From Echiichthys vipera (taxonomy: Eukaryota; Chordata; Actinopteri; Perciformes; Trachinidae), in NCBI GenBank assembly GCA_963691815.1, contig OY829645.1, positions 48,264,200-48,328,199 on the forward strand: a DNA stretch of 64,000 nucleotides. Direction: 5' to 3'. Made by a program: the position numbers and the translations under genes. Shown one piece after another: positions 41,144 through 50,085 of this stretch. Under the pieces are notes generated by a model that ran no database searches, was not told the DNA's origin, and was given only the letters and a program-made list of their open reading frames with translations. Position 1 is the stretch's first letter; every line of letters starts with the position of its first letter.

Positions 41144-41600
41144 CACGCTGGGGCAGTGGGCTGAAGGTCGCAGACACCGACAGACTGAACCCACTGATCA
41201 GGAGGGCCGGTGATGTGGTGGGGGAGGAGCTGGACACCCTGAGGACCGTGGCAGAGAGGAGGATGCTGTCCAGGCTCCGGTCTCTCCTGGACCAGGTCTC
41301 CCACCCTCTCTACGACACACTGGCCCAGCAGAGGAGCACCTTCAGCAGGAGACTCCTCACACCCAGATGCACCACAGGAACTCTTTCCTGCCTGTGGTCA
41401 TTAAACTATACAACGCATCCCTGGGAGAGTCTGACACCTGCTCTCTGTGATTCAGACTCAACCACAGACGATCTTTGATCACGTTTTCACTGCTGTAAAT
41501 ATTAAACTCTGTTAATTCAAATTTGAGCTTTTCTAACATGTGTTTAGTCTGTTTAATGTTTGTTGTTTGAGTCCTGCAACAACAATAATGAATCAATCTG
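41144..41600 (+). pseudogene. Rex1-like LINE C-terminal fragment, sense
   Basis: Nearly identical to 4670-5110: NPLIRRAGDVVGEELDTL, AERRMLSRLRSLLDQVSHPL, then the same 3' UTR. Confidence 0.7.
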
Positions 41601-41905
41601 TTCTGTGTGAACTAAACAGGGCTGGTGTGTGAAGTGCAGTCTGTGTAAAGTTCTACATCCTGTGTCTTCTTCAAAATAAAAGTCAACTCACTTTTAGCTG
41701 TTACAAGCTCTTAATGTGAAGGTGCAGTGCAGGAAGTGTTCTGTGTTTATCTTTATCAGCAGCAGCTTAACACATCCTGAACCATGAGAACAGACTCATG
41801 TCTTGTCTCACCTCACCTGCTCCTTGTTTCAACACTTTTTCTTTTTTAAATAAACTCTTGTATCCATGACAACAAGCCCTGTCCGCACTTCCTTCCTGCT
41901 CTGTC
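41601..41905 (+). repeat. Interspersed repeat R1 (copy 7)
   Basis: Follows the Rex1-like 3' UTR and precedes Rex3, the same order as 5115-5428. Confidence 0.6.
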
Positions 41906-42550
41906 TCCTTCTTTGAACACTTTGAGGAACTCCTTAATCCGACTAACACGCCCTCTTTTGTAGAGGCAGAGCTGGAGGATGATGGGGATCATCGTCAATA
42001 TCTCTGGTGGAAGTCACTGAGGAAGTCAAACAACTCCACAGAGGCAAAGCCCCAGGGATCCATGAGCTGCATCCACACATGCTGAAAGCTTTGGGTTTGG
42101 AGGGGCTGTCTTGGTTGATGTGTCTCTTCATCATTGGTGGAAGTCTGGGACAGTGCCAAGGGAGTGGCAGACCGGGTGGTGGTTCCTCTTTTTAAAAAGG
42201 GGGACCAGAGGGTGTGAGCCAATTACAGGGGTATCACACTACTCAGCCTCCCTGGTGAAGTCGACTCCAAGGTGCTGGATCGGAGGTTCGTCCTATAGTC
42301 GAACCTCAGACTGAAGAGGAACAATGTGGATTCAGTCCTGGACGTGGACCAGGACCAGCTCTTCACTCTCAAGGATCCTGGAGGGGGTCTGGGAGTATGC
42401 CCTTCCAGTCTACATGTGTTTGTGGATCTGGAGAAGGCATATGACCTGGTCCCCAGGAGATACTGTGGGAGGTGCTGCGGGAGTCTGGGGTGAGGGGGTC
42501 ACTTCTGTGGGCCATCCAATCTCTGTACACCCAAAGCGAGAGCTTTGTTA
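41906..42550 (+). pseudogene. Rex3 reverse transcriptase fragment (copy D)
   Basis: Colinear with copies A to C up to SLLWAIQSLYTQSESFV near 42545, then lost. It carries a small deletion near 42130 (the CATTGCGTGGAAG region) and others that shift the frame. Confidence 0.8.
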
Positions 42551-42710
42551 TGAAATATGTTGTTATGAAATATAAAAAGCTTATTTTTATTATTTTTACA
42601 CAAACTCACAAAGCATACGGACGTATCACGGCTTTACATCATCTACTTTGTACATAAAGAGCCATCAACTCTGTAAACACAACATTGCTCATTCATACTA
42701 TTGCTGTTGT
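42551..42710. other. Unassigned AT-rich sequence
   Basis: 160 bp between Rex3 and the satellite, no motif recognised. Confidence 0.4.
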
Positions 42711-42782
42711 CACACACACTTCCACACACACTTCCACACACACTTCCACACACACTTCCACACACACTTCCACACACACTTC
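42711..42782 (+). repeat. 12-bp satellite, left remnant
   Basis: Six homogeneous CTTCCACACACA units ending directly at the LTR of the gypsy element. Same monomer as the large array to the right of the element, so the element sits within the satellite. Confidence 0.9.
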
Positions 42783-43412
42783 TGTTACGACCCGGCTCAT
42801 GGGTAAAGGGAAGCAACATAAACCAGAATGTTTTTGGTAAAATAGCAACTTATTTATTTGCAGAAAAACAAAAAGAACAGGGAAAAGGGCATGTTGGATG
42901 CTGCTCAAATCAAAGACATAAATATAACTTAAAGAGGTCTCTCCAAACTGAGAGACAACCATTAGCCACTTCCAAAAAGAATTAACCAATTCAACAATAA
43001 ACAGAAAACACCAAATAAGCAGCACCCTCTCAAACCTAGTGTATCTAACAAAGAAGTGCTACAGATGTCATGTTGGTATCAGTAAAACCCAACTAAACCT
43101 TGCCCAATTTCCTTACCGCACTTTTGGAAATAACAAAGAAACTCAAAGAACACTACACACACACAAACACACACCAGGCCAGTTGGTCAAAGACAAAGGG
43201 CCAAAACCACAGTGAAGGCAACTATTTAAAAAGAGGGACGGTCTGGAAGCTGGTAGGTGGTTGGTGGAGATTGCCAGACGCCGCCCAAATCAAATCAACA
43301 GCAGAACCAGGAAGTAGGCAGGTCTTGTGCCAGCCAATCCTCAGCAAGGGATCCCACATCCTGCTTGGCATAGATGCACAACACAGATACACAGATACTG
43401 GAGGCCGTAACA
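42783..43412 (-). repeat. 3' LTR of the Gmr1-type element (630 bp)
   Basis: Borders TGTTACG...CGTAACA, so the terminal seven bases are an inverted repeat. In minus orientation U3 is at the 43412 side: a TTTAAATAG promoter-like box lies near 43220-43230, and an AATAAA signal at 42853-42858 marks R/U5. A CA-rich tract at 43151-43175 is where the other LTR diverges. Confidence 0.9.
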
Positions 43413-43423
43413 CCCCTCCCCTT
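43413..43423 (-). promoter_or_regulatory. Polypurine tract (plus-strand primer)
   Basis: Minus-strand AAGGGGAGGGG immediately before the TGTTACG start of the 3' LTR, the expected priming site for second-strand synthesis. Confidence 0.9.
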
Positions 43424-43477
43424 AAGATGCAAACAATAAGTTTGCAACAAATCACCACTTTACAATGAACACTATTT

Positions 43478-46400
43478 CTACACTCTTGAAAGAGCATCAG
43501 CAAACACATTCTCAGAACCTTTCTTATGACGTACATCCAGATTGTAATCTTGCACGACCAAGGCCCACCGCATGAGTCGCTGGTTGTGGTTATACATGCG
43601 GGAAAGAAACACAAGGGGGTTATGGTCAGTGTAAGTCACAACCGGCAGAGAACTGGAACCAACATATACCTCAAAATGCTGTAGGGCCAACAGCAAAGCA
43701 AGGGATTCCTTTTCAATTGTCGAGTACCTAGTTTGGTGCTTGTTAAATTTACGGGAAAAATAACACACTGGATGATCCACACCATTACCATCCTCCTGCA
43801 ATAGGACTGCACCAGCTCCAACCGCACTGGCATCCACTTCCAGTTTAAAAGGTTTAGAGAAGTCTGGGGCAGCGAGAACAGGGGCATGACTTAAGAGTAT
43901 TTTTACACTTTCAAATGCGTGCTGGCACTCTGGAGACCAGGCAAAATTTACCTTGGGGCTGAGTAGGTCAGTCAATGGCTGTACAACAGCAGAAAAATTA
44001 CGGCAAAAGCTTCTGTAATAGCCGGCCATTCCGAGAAACCGACGTAGAGCTTTACGTGTGGTCGGAATTGAGAATTCCGTTATGGCGGTGACCTTAGCCT
44101 CAACAGGTCGCACCTGACCCTGTCCAACCTGTCTCCCCAAGTAGACGACAGTGGCCTTACCAAAATCACATTTTGCCAGGTTTATAGTGAGCGTTGCCTG
44201 TGCGAGTCGGGAAAACACCTGCTCCAGGACTCGCACATGCTCCTTCCAGGTCTCTGTATAGATTATCAAATCATCCAAGTAAGCATTACAGTTAGGTAAT
44301 CCAGTCAACACGGTATTCACCAACCTTTGAAAGGTGGCAGGAGCATTACACATTCCAAACGCCATAACAGTATATTGTAGGAAGTGATCGGGGGTAACAA
44401 ATGCAGATATTTTAGAGGCGCGCTCTGTCAGGGGAACTTGCCAATAGCCCTTTAGCAAATCCAATTTACTGATATACTTGGCAGTTCCCAAGTTATCAAT
44501 GCAGTCCTCCATTCTAGGTAGGGGATAGCAATCACGAACTGTAACACTATTTACCTTCCGAAAGTCAGTTATGAACCTGGGAGAGCCATCTGACTTAGCC
44601 TCTAAGAGACAGGGAGAACTCCAGGGACTTGAGCTGGGAACAGCCAAGCCATTCTGTAGGAGATACTCTGTTTCTCCCTTCATCAGTTCACGCTTCAGCT
44701 GATTAACGCGATACGGATGCTGCTTAAGAGGGCGCGGATTAGTAACTATGATGTCATGCTGAAGGACATTGGTCTGTGTCGGAACATCATTAAAAAGACA
44801 GCGGAATTGACTAACAAGATTAACAACATCTTGTTGCTGTTCAGCGGTAAGATGCTGTAGCTCAGATGGTAACGCTTGCAATGCCTGAGAGTTCCGAAGA
44901 CGCAGCCCCTGGTGCACAGAGGGACACAGCTCCAAATCGTCACTGTATGATAGATCAGGCTGATCAGTTACGATCAGTGCAGAGACGCCTGAAGTATTTT
45001 CCGGAACAGTGGTTTGGGATGGCAGAGAATCAACTGGACTAGTTTTGGTCTCCCTTGCATGATACAACTTCAGCAAATTAACATGACAAACTCTGTTTTT
45101 CCGCCTTCTTTCAGGGGTGCCAATTACATAATCTGTATCACTTAGGCGCTCCCGAATGTCATAAGGACCAGAGAACTTGGCAGAAAGAGCAGAGCCGACA
45201 ACTGGCAGCAAAGCCAAAACTTTGTCTCCTATCTGGAAACAGCGAGGAACAGCAGAGCGATCATAATGACGCTTCATCACAGACTGGGCATCTACCAAAG
45301 CCTCTTTAGCGAGTGCATTAGCCCGGTGCAAACGCTCCCGGAACTGAGTGACATAATGTAACACATTGATGCTAGGTGAGGCGTTAAGTGACAGAAATTG
45401 GTCATGTAGGGATTTAAGTGGACCGCGAGGAGTATGACCGAACACAAGTTCTGCAGGGCTAAAACCTAAAGACTCCTGAATGGCCTCACGGGCAGCAAAC
45501 AACACAAAAGGGATCCCCTCATCCCACTCTCTCTCGTTTTCTACACAGTATTTGCGCAGCATCGACTTTAACGTCTGGTGCCATCTCTCTAATGCACCTT
45601 GGAATTGCGGGTGGTATGCCGATGAAACTGCATGGCGCACATCCAGTGTTTTAAGAACCTGGTTAAATAATCTAGACTGGAAGTCTGAGCCTTGGTCAGT
45701 TTGAATCACCCGAGGAAGACCAAAAGTGGAAAAGAACCTGGTCAATGCTTTCACGATAGCCCCAGCTGTGATTTTACGTAGTGGGATCACTTCGGGAAAG
45801 CGAGTGGCAGCGCACATGACTGTAAGCAAATATTGATTTCCACTTTTAGTTCTAGGCAAGGGTCCGACACAGTCTATTATTACACGTTCAAAAGGTTCCC
45901 CTATCACAGGTATCGGATGCAATGGTGCAGGAGGAATAGGTTGATTTGGTTTACCTACAAGTTGGCACACATGACAGCCACGGCAGAATTTAGCTACATC
46001 TGATTTCAATCCGGGCCAAAAGAAATGTTTGAGAATGAGCCGGTAGGTTTTTGTCACTCCCAGATGTCCAGACCATTGGCTTTCATGTGCTACTGTCAAA
46101 ACGTGCTGTCTGTTTTCCGAAGGTACAACTACCTGATAGACAGCATCCCAATCAGAATCAGTAGAAGTTAAAGGGGACCACCTACGAACTAAAACTTCTT
46201 TATCTAACAGATAAGTTACTTTTTCACCACTTGCTTTACCGTTACTCACCACACTTGAAAAGCATTTCTGCAATGTTGGGTCAGCCCTCTGCGCAGTGAT
46301 CAGGTGCTCTCTGGTGACTGGGAGTGCCCCATCACTGGGTGACGCTGAGACTGGGCTGGGAAGGCATCCCAGCACAACAGCCTCATCCTGAGATGTAGCA

Positions 46401-48346
46401 GACTTCACCACCTCTTTCTCTGCCTCAGCTTCATCTGAAACAGCTGACATAAACACACTGTCAGCTAATAGGAAATCAGAGGCATCCATTTTACTCTTCC
46501 TCGCACAAGCACGCGTAATAGCACAGGTGGGAAACACAGTGGATTGTAGCTGATCTACTGGAGATGATTCATCACCCACCGGTGAATCTAACACTTCCAA
46601 TGCAGGGTAGACTTTGCCTCCAGCAAGGTCATTACCCATCAATAGAACAATACCCTGGATTGGCAACTCAGAACAGACAGCAACAGGAAAAACTCCAGTA
46701 ACTAATTTAGACTGGATGTGGACACTATGTACTGCTCGAGGAACATATCCCATCTCAATACCACGTAATATTGAGCCATAACCGCAGGCTGATTTTTCAG
46801 AAAATGGAAGTGCTGTGGCCAGAATAACGGACTGAGAGCAACCTGTGTCTCTCAGAACACGCACAGAGCGCTGGTCAGCAGGCTCCCCTGTGAGAGAAAC
46901 AAGTGCATCAAAAACAAACGGCTTAAAACAAATGTCAATAGCTTCCTGCTTGTCACACTCAGAGGTTACACAGGACTCAGCTTTAATCAACCCTACACCT
47001 TTAGGCTGGGAAGCACGAGTGGATTGCTCCTTGTTTTTAAGGACCAAACAGTTAGCGATTATGTGACCTGTCTTGTGACAGTAGAAGCACTTTCGCTCTG
47101 CACTCTGCAATCTGGGTGGACTAGGAGATGATGGAGCAGAAACAGGATTAACTAATGAAGAAGTGGATACAGGGTTACGGGGTGTATTACGGCGGGACCC
47201 CTCCACAGAACTTGAAAAGAAACTAGCTTTGTGTGTTAACACATACTCATCCGCTAGGACTGCCGCCTCGGATAAGGCACTTACTTTCTGCTCATTGAGA
47301 TACACTACAATGCGCTCGGGCAAACATTTCTTAAAATCCTCTACCAAAACTAACTCCCTTAATGAGTTAAAGTCATTTACTTTACATGTAGTGCTCCATT
47401 TATCAAAAAGAATTCCCTTCTCTCTAGCAAACTCAACATAAGTTTGACTCTGAGCTTTCCTGTGATCTCTAAATTTCTGCCTATACGCTTCAGGGACTAA
47501 CTCATAAGCACGCAGAATTGCAGACTTAACAGCATCATAACTCAAACTGTCTGCTAGGGAGAGAGCAGCAATGGCATCTTGGGCTTTTCCATGAATTTTG
47601 CACTGAAGTAGGAGTGACCATACCTCAGCCGGCCACTGCAATGCAGCCGCAATACGCTCAAACACACCAAAATAGGAGTCCACTTCAGTCTCACGAAACA
47701 CAGGCACTAAAGCAATATGCTTGCTAACATTAAATGCGGTTTTACCAACATTAGTGGAGATGGTGGAAGACGGCGTCATTCCTGAGTCAACAGGTACACC
47801 TTGCACTTGCCCTGCTGTCTGAGTCTCAAGCTCGAGCTTCCGCAGTCTCACAGCTTTGTCGGCCTCAATCTCCAGCTTTTTTACTTCCAGCTGAAGATGG
47901 AACTGTGCCTGCCTTTCACGGTCCTTTTCCTGGGCTTCCAGCTGGAGACGGGCAAGGCGGACCTTCAATCGGGCCTCGTCTCTGGAGCCAGTACTGATCG
48001 TAGGGGATGGATCATAGCGAGGAAGCGTGTACGGTGTTTTCACCCTCCCAACCGCCCCGCCTTCCGCCCTGGAGGTTGTTGGTGCCTCACGGCTTTGACC
48101 CTCCTCAGCTAGGGCTGGGATGCCAACAGGAATGGCAGCAGACTCAGTTTGCTCAGGTCCTACAATCACTCCTTGTTCCACCAAGTTAGCAATTACTAGA
48201 GCTTTGAGCTCCCTTTTCAACAGGTGTTTAGCGAAAGTGATTCCAAAGTGGACTGCAATTTGGCCTAACTCATCCTTCCGACAGCTTTCTATTTTATCCA
48301 AAGTAGGATTGGCTACAAAGTACTCCAAATCAAAACGCTCCGCCAT
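43478..48346 (-). CDS. Gag-pol polyprotein, Gmr1-type (PR-IN-RT-RH order)
   Basis: One uninterrupted frame of about 1,622 codons, starting at an ATG in CACCATGG context (48346); the frame is open a little upstream without another ATG. Order: charged coiled-coil-like segment about 123-174, gag/capsid-like region about 205-375, CCHC knuckle (Cys420, Cys423, His428, Cys433), aspartic protease DTG at 500-502, integrase zinc domain (His754, His761, Cys791, Cys794), integrase core Asp825, Asp884, Glu920 (35-residue spacing), GPY motif 1060-1062, RT with YLDD at 1356-1359, RNase H with Asp1505, Glu1547, Asp1574 and Asp1617, stop soon after ADALSRV. All catalytic residues I can identify are present. 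No chromodomain and no envelope frame seen. RT follows integrase, unlike ordinary Ty3/gypsy. Gag and pol are fused in one frame, so no frameshift is needed. Confidence 0.9.
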   Translation of the reverse strand: MAERFDLEYFVANPTLDKIESCRKDELGQIAVHFGITFAKHLLKRELKALVIANLVEQGVIVGPEQTESAAIPVGIPALAEEGQSREAPTTSRAEGGAVGRVKTPYTLPRYDPSPTISTGSRDEARLKVRLARLQLEAQEKDRERQAQFHLQLEVKKLEIEADKAVRLRKLELETQTAGQVQGVPVDSGMTPSSTISTNVGKTAFNVSKHIALVPVFRETEVDSYFGVFERIAAALQWPAEVWSLLLQCKIHGKAQDAIAALSLADSLSYDAVKSAILRAYELVPEAYRQKFRDHRKAQSQTYVEFAREKGILFDKWSTTCKVNDFNSLRELVLVEDFKKCLPERIVVYLNEQKVSALSEAAVLADEYVLTHKASFFSSSVEGSRRNTPRNPVSTSSLVNPVSAPSSPSPPRLQSAERKCFYCHKTGHIIANCLVLKNKEQSTRASQPKGVGLIKAESCVTSECDKQEAIDICFKPFVFDALVSLTGEPADQRSVRVLRDTGCSQSVILATALPFSEKSACGYGSILRGIEMGYVPRAVHSVHIQSKLVTGVFPVAVCSELPIQGIVLLMGNDLAGGKVYPALEVLDSPVGDESSPVDQLQSTVFPTCAITRACARKSKMDASDFLLADSVFMSAVSDEAEAEKEVVKSATSQDEAVVLGCLPSPVSASPSDGALPVTREHLITAQRADPTLQKCFSSVVSNGKASGEKVTYLLDKEVLVRRWSPLTSTDSDWDAVYQVVVPSENRQHVLTVAHESQWSGHLGVTKTYRLILKHFFWPGLKSDVAKFCRGCHVCQLVGKPNQPIPPAPLHPIPVIGEPFERVIIDCVGPLPRTKSGNQYLLTVMCAATRFPEVIPLRKITAGAIVKALTRFFSTFGLPRVIQTDQGSDFQSRLFNQVLKTLDVRHAVSSAYHPQFQGALERWHQTLKSMLRKYCVENEREWDEGIPFVLFAAREAIQESLGFSPAELVFGHTPRGPLKSLHDQFLSLNASPSINVLHYVTQFRERLHRANALAKEALVDAQSVMKRHYDRSAVPRCFQIGDKVLALLPVVGSALSAKFSGPYDIRERLSDTDYVIGTPERRRKNRVCHVNLLKLYHARETKTSPVDSLPSQTTVPENTSGVSALIVTDQPDLSYSDDLELCPSVHQGLRLRNSQALQALPSELQHLTAEQQQDVVNLVSQFRCLFNDVPTQTNVLQHDIIVTNPRPLKQHPYRVNQLKRELMKGETEYLLQNGLAVPSSSPWSSPCLLEAKSDGSPRFITDFRKVNSVTVRDCYPLPRMEDCIDNLGTAKYISKLDLLKGYWQVPLTERASKISAFVTPDHFLQYTVMAFGMCNAPATFQRLVNTVLTGLPNCNAYLDDLIIYTETWKEHVRVLEQVFSRLAQATLTINLAKCDFGKATVVYLGRQVGQGQVRPVEAKVTAITEFSIPTTRKALRRFLGMAGYYRSFCRNFSAVVQPLTDLLSPKVNFAWSPECQHAFESVKILLSHAPVLAAPDFSKPFKLEVDASAVGAGAVLLQEDGNGVDHPVCYFSRKFNKHQTRYSTIEKESLALLLALQHFEVYVGSSSLPVVTYTDHNPLVFLSRMYNHNQRLMRWALVVQDYNLDVRHKKGSENVFADALSRV

Positions 48347-48446
48347 GGTGCCCACTTAACCCGCTGCACTCCCTTACAAATTGTCACACAATCAAAGGAA
48401 ATGTTCTGCCAACAAATAACTTGTTCTTGGACCTCAATTAAGAGTG

Positions 48447-48464
48447 ATCCCGGACGAGCCCCCA
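48447..48464 (-). promoter_or_regulatory. Primer-binding site, tRNA-Pro type
   Basis: Minus-strand TGGGGGCTCGTCCGGGAT lies 4 nt inside the 5' LTR. This 18-mer is complementary to the 3' end of vertebrate tRNA-Pro and equals the site used by murine gammaretroviruses (from memory). Its position confirms the LTR border. Confidence 0.85.
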
Positions 48465-48468
48465 TTTA

Positions 48469-48861
48469 TGTTACGACCCGGCTCATGGGTAAAGGGAAGC
48501 AACATAAACCAGAATGTTTTTGGTAAAATAGCAACTTATTTATTTGCAGAAAAACAAAAAGAACAGGGAAAAGGGCATGTTGGATGCTGCTCAAATCAAA
48601 GAAATAAATATAACTTAAAGAGGTCTCTCCAAACTGAGAGACAACCATTAGCCACTTCCAAAAAGAATTAACCAATTCAACAATAAACAGAAAACACCAA
48701 ATAAGCAGCACCCTCTCAAACCTAGTGTATCTAACAAAGAAGTGCTACAGATGTCATGTTGGTATCAGTAAAACCCAACTAAAACCTTGCCCAATTTCCT
48801 TACCGCACTTTTGGAAATAACAAAGAAACTCAAAGAACACTACACACACACAAACACACAC
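48469..48861 (-). repeat. 5' LTR of the Gmr1-type element, truncated
   Basis: Matches 42783-43174 with one substitution and one extra A. It then leaves LTR sequence inside the CACACACAAACACACAC tract and continues as satellite. The missing part (43175-43412 in the other LTR) is the outer U3 with the promoter-like box. Confidence 0.9.
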
Positions 48862-49864
48862 ACACTTCCACACGCTTCCACACACACTTCCACACACGCT
48901 TCCACACACGCTTCCACACACGCTTCCACACACACTTCCATACACACTTCCACACACACTTCCACACACACTTCCACACACGCTTCCACACACACTTCCA
49001 CACACGCTTCCACACACACTTCCACACACGCTTCCACACACTTCCACACACGCTTCCACACAAACTTCCACACACGCTTCCACACACACGCTTCCACACA
49101 CGTTTCCACACACACGCTTCCACACACGCTTCCACACACGCTTCCACACACGCTTCCACACACGCTTCCACACTCGCTTCCACACGCTTCCACACACGCT
49201 TCCACACACACGCTTCCACACACGCTTCATCACACGCTTCCACACACGCTTCCACACACACGCTTCCACACACGCTTCCACACACGCTTCCACACACACT
49301 TCCACACACACTTCCACACTCGCTTCCACACGCTTCCACACACGCTTCCACACTCGCTTCCACACGCTTCCACACACGCTTCCACACACGCTTCCACACA
49401 CACGCTTCCACACACGCTTCATCACACGCTTCCACACACGCTTCCACACACACGCTTCCACACACGCTTCCACACACGCTTCCACACACACGCTTCCACA
49501 CACGCTTCCACACACGCTTCCACACACACGCTTCCACACACGTTTCCACACACACGCTTCCACACACGCTTCCACACACGCTTCCACACACGCTTCCACA
49601 CACACTTCCACACACGCTTCCACACACGCTTCCACACTCGCTTCCACACGCTTCCACACACGCTTCCACACACGCTTCCACACACACGCTTCCACACACG
49701 CTTCATCACACGCTTCCACACACGCTTCCACACACACGCTTCCACACACGCTTCCACACACGCTTCCACACACACTTCCACACACACTTCCACACACACT
49801 TCCACACACACTTCCACACACGCTTCCACGCACACTTCCACACACACTTCCACAAACTTCCACA

Positions 49865-50085
49865 CACACTTACACACACACTTACACACACACGCTTCCA
49901 CACACACTTCCATATATATTACCACACACGCTTCCACACACACTTCCATACACACTTCCACAAACGCTTCCACACACACTTACACACACACTTACACACA
50001 CACGCTTCCACACACACTTCCATATATATTACCACACACGCTTCCACACACACTTCCATACACACTTCCACACACGCTTCCACAC
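49865..50085 (+). repeat. 110-bp duplicated segment with early 24-bp variant
   Basis: Two copies, offset 110 bp, of a segment with CTTACACACACA monomers followed by CCATATATATTACC (49910 and 50020). These are the only CCATATATATTACC motifs I see in the 12-bp array. Confidence 0.8.

Larger units (their letters stand above)
42783..48861 (-). mobile_element. Gmr1-type Ty3/gypsy LTR retrotransposon
   Basis: Minus-strand element: 5' LTR (truncated, 48469-48861), primer-binding site 48447-48464, one gag-pol frame 48346-43478, polypurine tract 43423-43413, complete 3' LTR 43412-42783. Integrase precedes RT, the arrangement described for the Gmr1 group of deuterostome Ty3/gypsy elements. The LTRs differ at one substitution and one 1-nt indel over about 392 bp, so insertion is recent. 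The left side abuts satellite at TTC|TG. The right target duplication cannot be seen because the outer 238 bp of the 5' LTR are missing. Confidence 0.85.

Noticed and set aside
42783..48861. Endogenous gammaretrovirus, suggested by the tRNA-Pro primer site
   Set aside because: Integrase precedes RT, the protein has a GPY-type gypsy integrase and a single fused gag-pol frame, and there is no envelope gene.
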